Below, piece by piece: positions 63,401 through 64,000 of a stretch of 64,000 bases of DNA (position 1 is the first letter of the stretch; the number at the start of each line of letters is the position of its first letter). The position numbers and the translations under genes are program-made. The notes under the pieces are model-generated. The model was not told the origin of the DNA and ran no database searches. It saw only the letters and a program-made list of their open reading frames with translations. Source of the DNA: Dyadobacter alkalitolerans DSM 23607 (GTDB taxonomy: Bacteria > Bacteroidota > Bacteroidia > Cytophagales > Spirosomataceae); contig NZ_AUAS01000007.1 in assembly GCF_000428845.1 (NCBI RefSeq), positions 248,001-312,000 of the forward strand, written 5' to 3'.

Positions 63401-63649
63401 GGCAGCTACGTGCGTTTGAAAAACATCACATTGAGCTACAACTTCCCTAAGTCCTTGCTGAAAGACACTTTTATCCGCGGATTGAAAGCATCGGTAGGCG
63501 CGCAAAACCTGTTTACCATTACGAAATACAAAGGTTATGATCCTGAGATCGGAATGGTAAGCTATGGCGGAACGGTCATGGCCGGCATCGACACAGGACG
63601 CTATCCGTCTGTCCGTATGTATTCTTTCGGTCTGATGGCTGATTTTTAA
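60431..63649 (+). CDS. SusC/RagA-family TonB-linked outer membrane protein
   Basis: This encodes 1072 residues. A signal peptide (LLRPLLLTLGIMGAGLGAFAQ, about 22-41) precedes a carboxypeptidase-like N-terminal domain (GTVVSVDGDDGIPGASVVVKG, about 48-120) and the plug (SIAALDEVVVVGYGEMKKTDV). A long beta-barrel follows, ending in VRMYSFGLMADF with terminal Phe. It transports oligosaccharides or similar ligands through the outer membrane using TonB energy together with SusD. Its substrate is unknown. A susD gene begins 36 bases later. Confidence 0.96.
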   Translation: MQQNLYETRRVSRSLQLLAGLLRPLLLTLGIMGAGLGAFAQGDGKKTITGTVVSVDGDDGIPGASVVVKGTSDGTTTNTEGEFSIEASAGNTLVISFIGYVTQEIPVGNKTKIDIRLQESIAALDEVVVVGYGEMKKTDVSSSQVTVSGKDLSKTINTSLEQGLQGRAANVMVQQNSGQPGAAPSVLIRGLSSLTGTTQPLYVIDGVQIKPDNMKDDPNNRPTGFSNILSSINPDDIETINVLQGPSATAIYGAVGANGVVMITTKRGKAGEAKITFNSLLTLQSEPKHIDVMNLREYAQFRNEAAAVGSTATEPQFADPSVLGDGTNWQSALFRPTTLQKYSVGLSGGTEKSTYYLSGEYFNQKGIVEGSGFKRYNGRLNLENQTRNWLKIGANMSVGITEEKVNTNNGGIIQLALDQNPSVPVTNPDGSWGGPVSTQFQFTNPVMISKIYNDYNRRTSILGSLFADVKLLKNLTWHTEVNGSSEFLKYYSFHPSYTIGGYVVSQDAATSTRSVNTNNWWSLHSRMTYDLKLGRHGVNIMAGHEAQAFTYESLSGTRKKFITNTIEELSGGDASVISNVSNNSGKGSGSRESYFARVNYSFNERYFLQGTYRMDGSSAFREGRRWGNFPAVSVAWRVSEEPFLKSVNAINDLKLRFEIGRSGNQGSGGNAIYSTLQTVPTGWGTGFLASNFANEFLTWEKDDVINAGLDLHMFSNRVELIVDAYIKNITSLITVNSYPFTYGGDIAYSPGYLSWPAVNAGSMKNRGVGFTLNTVNIDKAGFYWRTGINLSFDRNKVTSLLNPITPTWNATSVGFKTEVGQPASMLTGYIAEGLYQDAADIKGHAIQTSNGELTMNPLTGSWVGDTKFKDLNADGIIDAEDRTVIGNPWPKFTLGFNNNMTYKNFELNAFMTGSFKNDILNYPRYRAEVPGNGGVFGNQWKSVANYARPSSYAVGDAETVTLTNPGYVIPRIAPGDPNGNNRMSTNFIEDGSYVRLKNITLSYNFPKSLLKDTFIRGLKASVGAQNLFTITKYKGYDPEIGMVSYGGTVMAGIDTGRYPSVRMYSFGLMADF

Positions 63650-63685
63650 TCGATCTGATCCCATTTATTTTAAAAGAAATTTTAT

Positions 63686-64000
63686 ATGCAATTCAAAATA
63701 AAACTCCTGGCAGCCATCGGCACATTGATGCTTATGCAGGGATGCAGCGAAGAATTCCTGGACCGCCCGCCACTGGACGCGCTCACTTCGGGTAATTTCT
63801 ATAAAACCGATGCCGAAATCCTGGCCGGAACGGCGCCGCTTTACAACATTGTGTGGTTCGATTTTAATGACAAGGCCAACATGTCTTTTCAGGAAGCGCG
63901 TGCCGGTAACCTCAATTCCAACGACCGGACGGCATACGTTAAGCACGCCATTCCATCGACGGATGTAAATACGCTTTTGCCGGGTTACAAATCGTTTTAC
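63686..64000 (+). CDS. RagB/SusD-family lipoprotein, N-terminal part (cut by window end)
   Basis: The first 105 residues are visible. A lipoprotein signal (LLAAIGTLMLMQGCSEEFLDRPP, lipid Cys in MQGC, about residue 20) starts the protein. The following FLDRPPLDALTSGNFYKTDAEILAGTAPLYN is a typical SusD N-terminus. SusD binds glycan at the cell surface above SusC. The gene is read through to the window edge, so the remainder is unseen. It follows susC in one operon. Confidence 0.93.
   Translation, partial: MQFKIKLLAAIGTLMLMQGCSEEFLDRPPLDALTSGNFYKTDAEILAGTAPLYNIVWFDFNDKANMSFQEARAGNLNSNDRTAYVKHAIPSTDVNTLLPGYKSFY

Noticed and set aside
1-64000. Search for tRNA, rRNA, insertion sequences, integrases and prophage genes
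   Set aside because: No cloverleaf, transposase or integrase sequence and no long terminal repeats were seen. Small or divergent RNAs could still be missed.

Overview
This window looks like a piece of a Bacteroidota chromosome, most likely a Cytophagales genus close to Dyadobacter. The phylum call rests on a SusC/SusD pair behind a hybrid two-component regulator (HTCS), a type IX secretion C-terminal domain, LytS/LytTR signalling, FtsX-type permeases of the Bacteroidota style, and a few promoter-like sites of the TTTG/TAnnTTTG type. The genus is inference from gene content and was not tested by any search. I found no rRNA, tRNA, CRISPR array, insertion sequence or prophage.

Layout. 1-1140 is the 3' end of a GH43-like glycosidase, closed by a strong bidirectional terminator. 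1199-9299 holds small membrane proteins, a GlgX-type debranching enzyme, two tandem DUF421 membrane proteins with zinc-ribbon tails, a LEA14-like lipid-facing protein and a zinc alcohol dehydrogenase. 9431-20351 is a carbohydrate region: a glycosyltransferase, a translationally coupled GH2/clan GH-A hydrolase pair, a tight minus-strand operon (carbamoyltransferase, GT2, GT9), and a divergent pair of GT4-type glycosyltransferases. A CinA-type amidase and a FAD/Rieske oxidoreductase follow.

22570-27735 is an extracytoplasmic flavin and electron-transfer cassette: ApbE, a PepSY-flavodoxin-FNR fusion reductase, a DUF2271 protein with a possible FMN attachment motif, and an exported ankyrin-repeat protein. 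27876-36583 carries an SGNH-like protein, a LytS/LytTR pair, a lone half-size HsdS-like protein, a methionine aminopeptidase, an exported MTA/SAH nucleosidase next to a purine permease, and a gamma-glutamyltransferase. 36804-40929 has a 2H phosphoesterase, a T9SS cargo protein and two tandem C1q-like surface proteins.

41195-47332 holds a large cytochrome c fusion, an NmrA-like reductase and an orphan molybdenum hydroxylase large subunit. 47374-51696 is a propeller histidine kinase with its NarL-type regulator, and a divergent receiver-only protein that has lost its phosphoacceptor aspartate. Next come a complete-looking subclass B1 metallo-beta-lactamase, an FtsX-type permease and a conserved unknown. 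The window ends in a glycan-uptake locus: HTCS, SusC, and SusD (cut by the window edge). The 302-base gap before susC contains a perfect 10+10 inverted repeat and repeated CATTTG..TCC-like words that are candidate operators.

The best candidates for under-described biology are the carbamoylated-glycan gene set, the exported nucleosidase/purine permease pair, the DUF2271/PepSY/ApbE/ankyrin cassette, the DUF421 zinc-ribbon pair, and the degenerate receiver next to an intact two-component system. None is proven novel from sequence alone.
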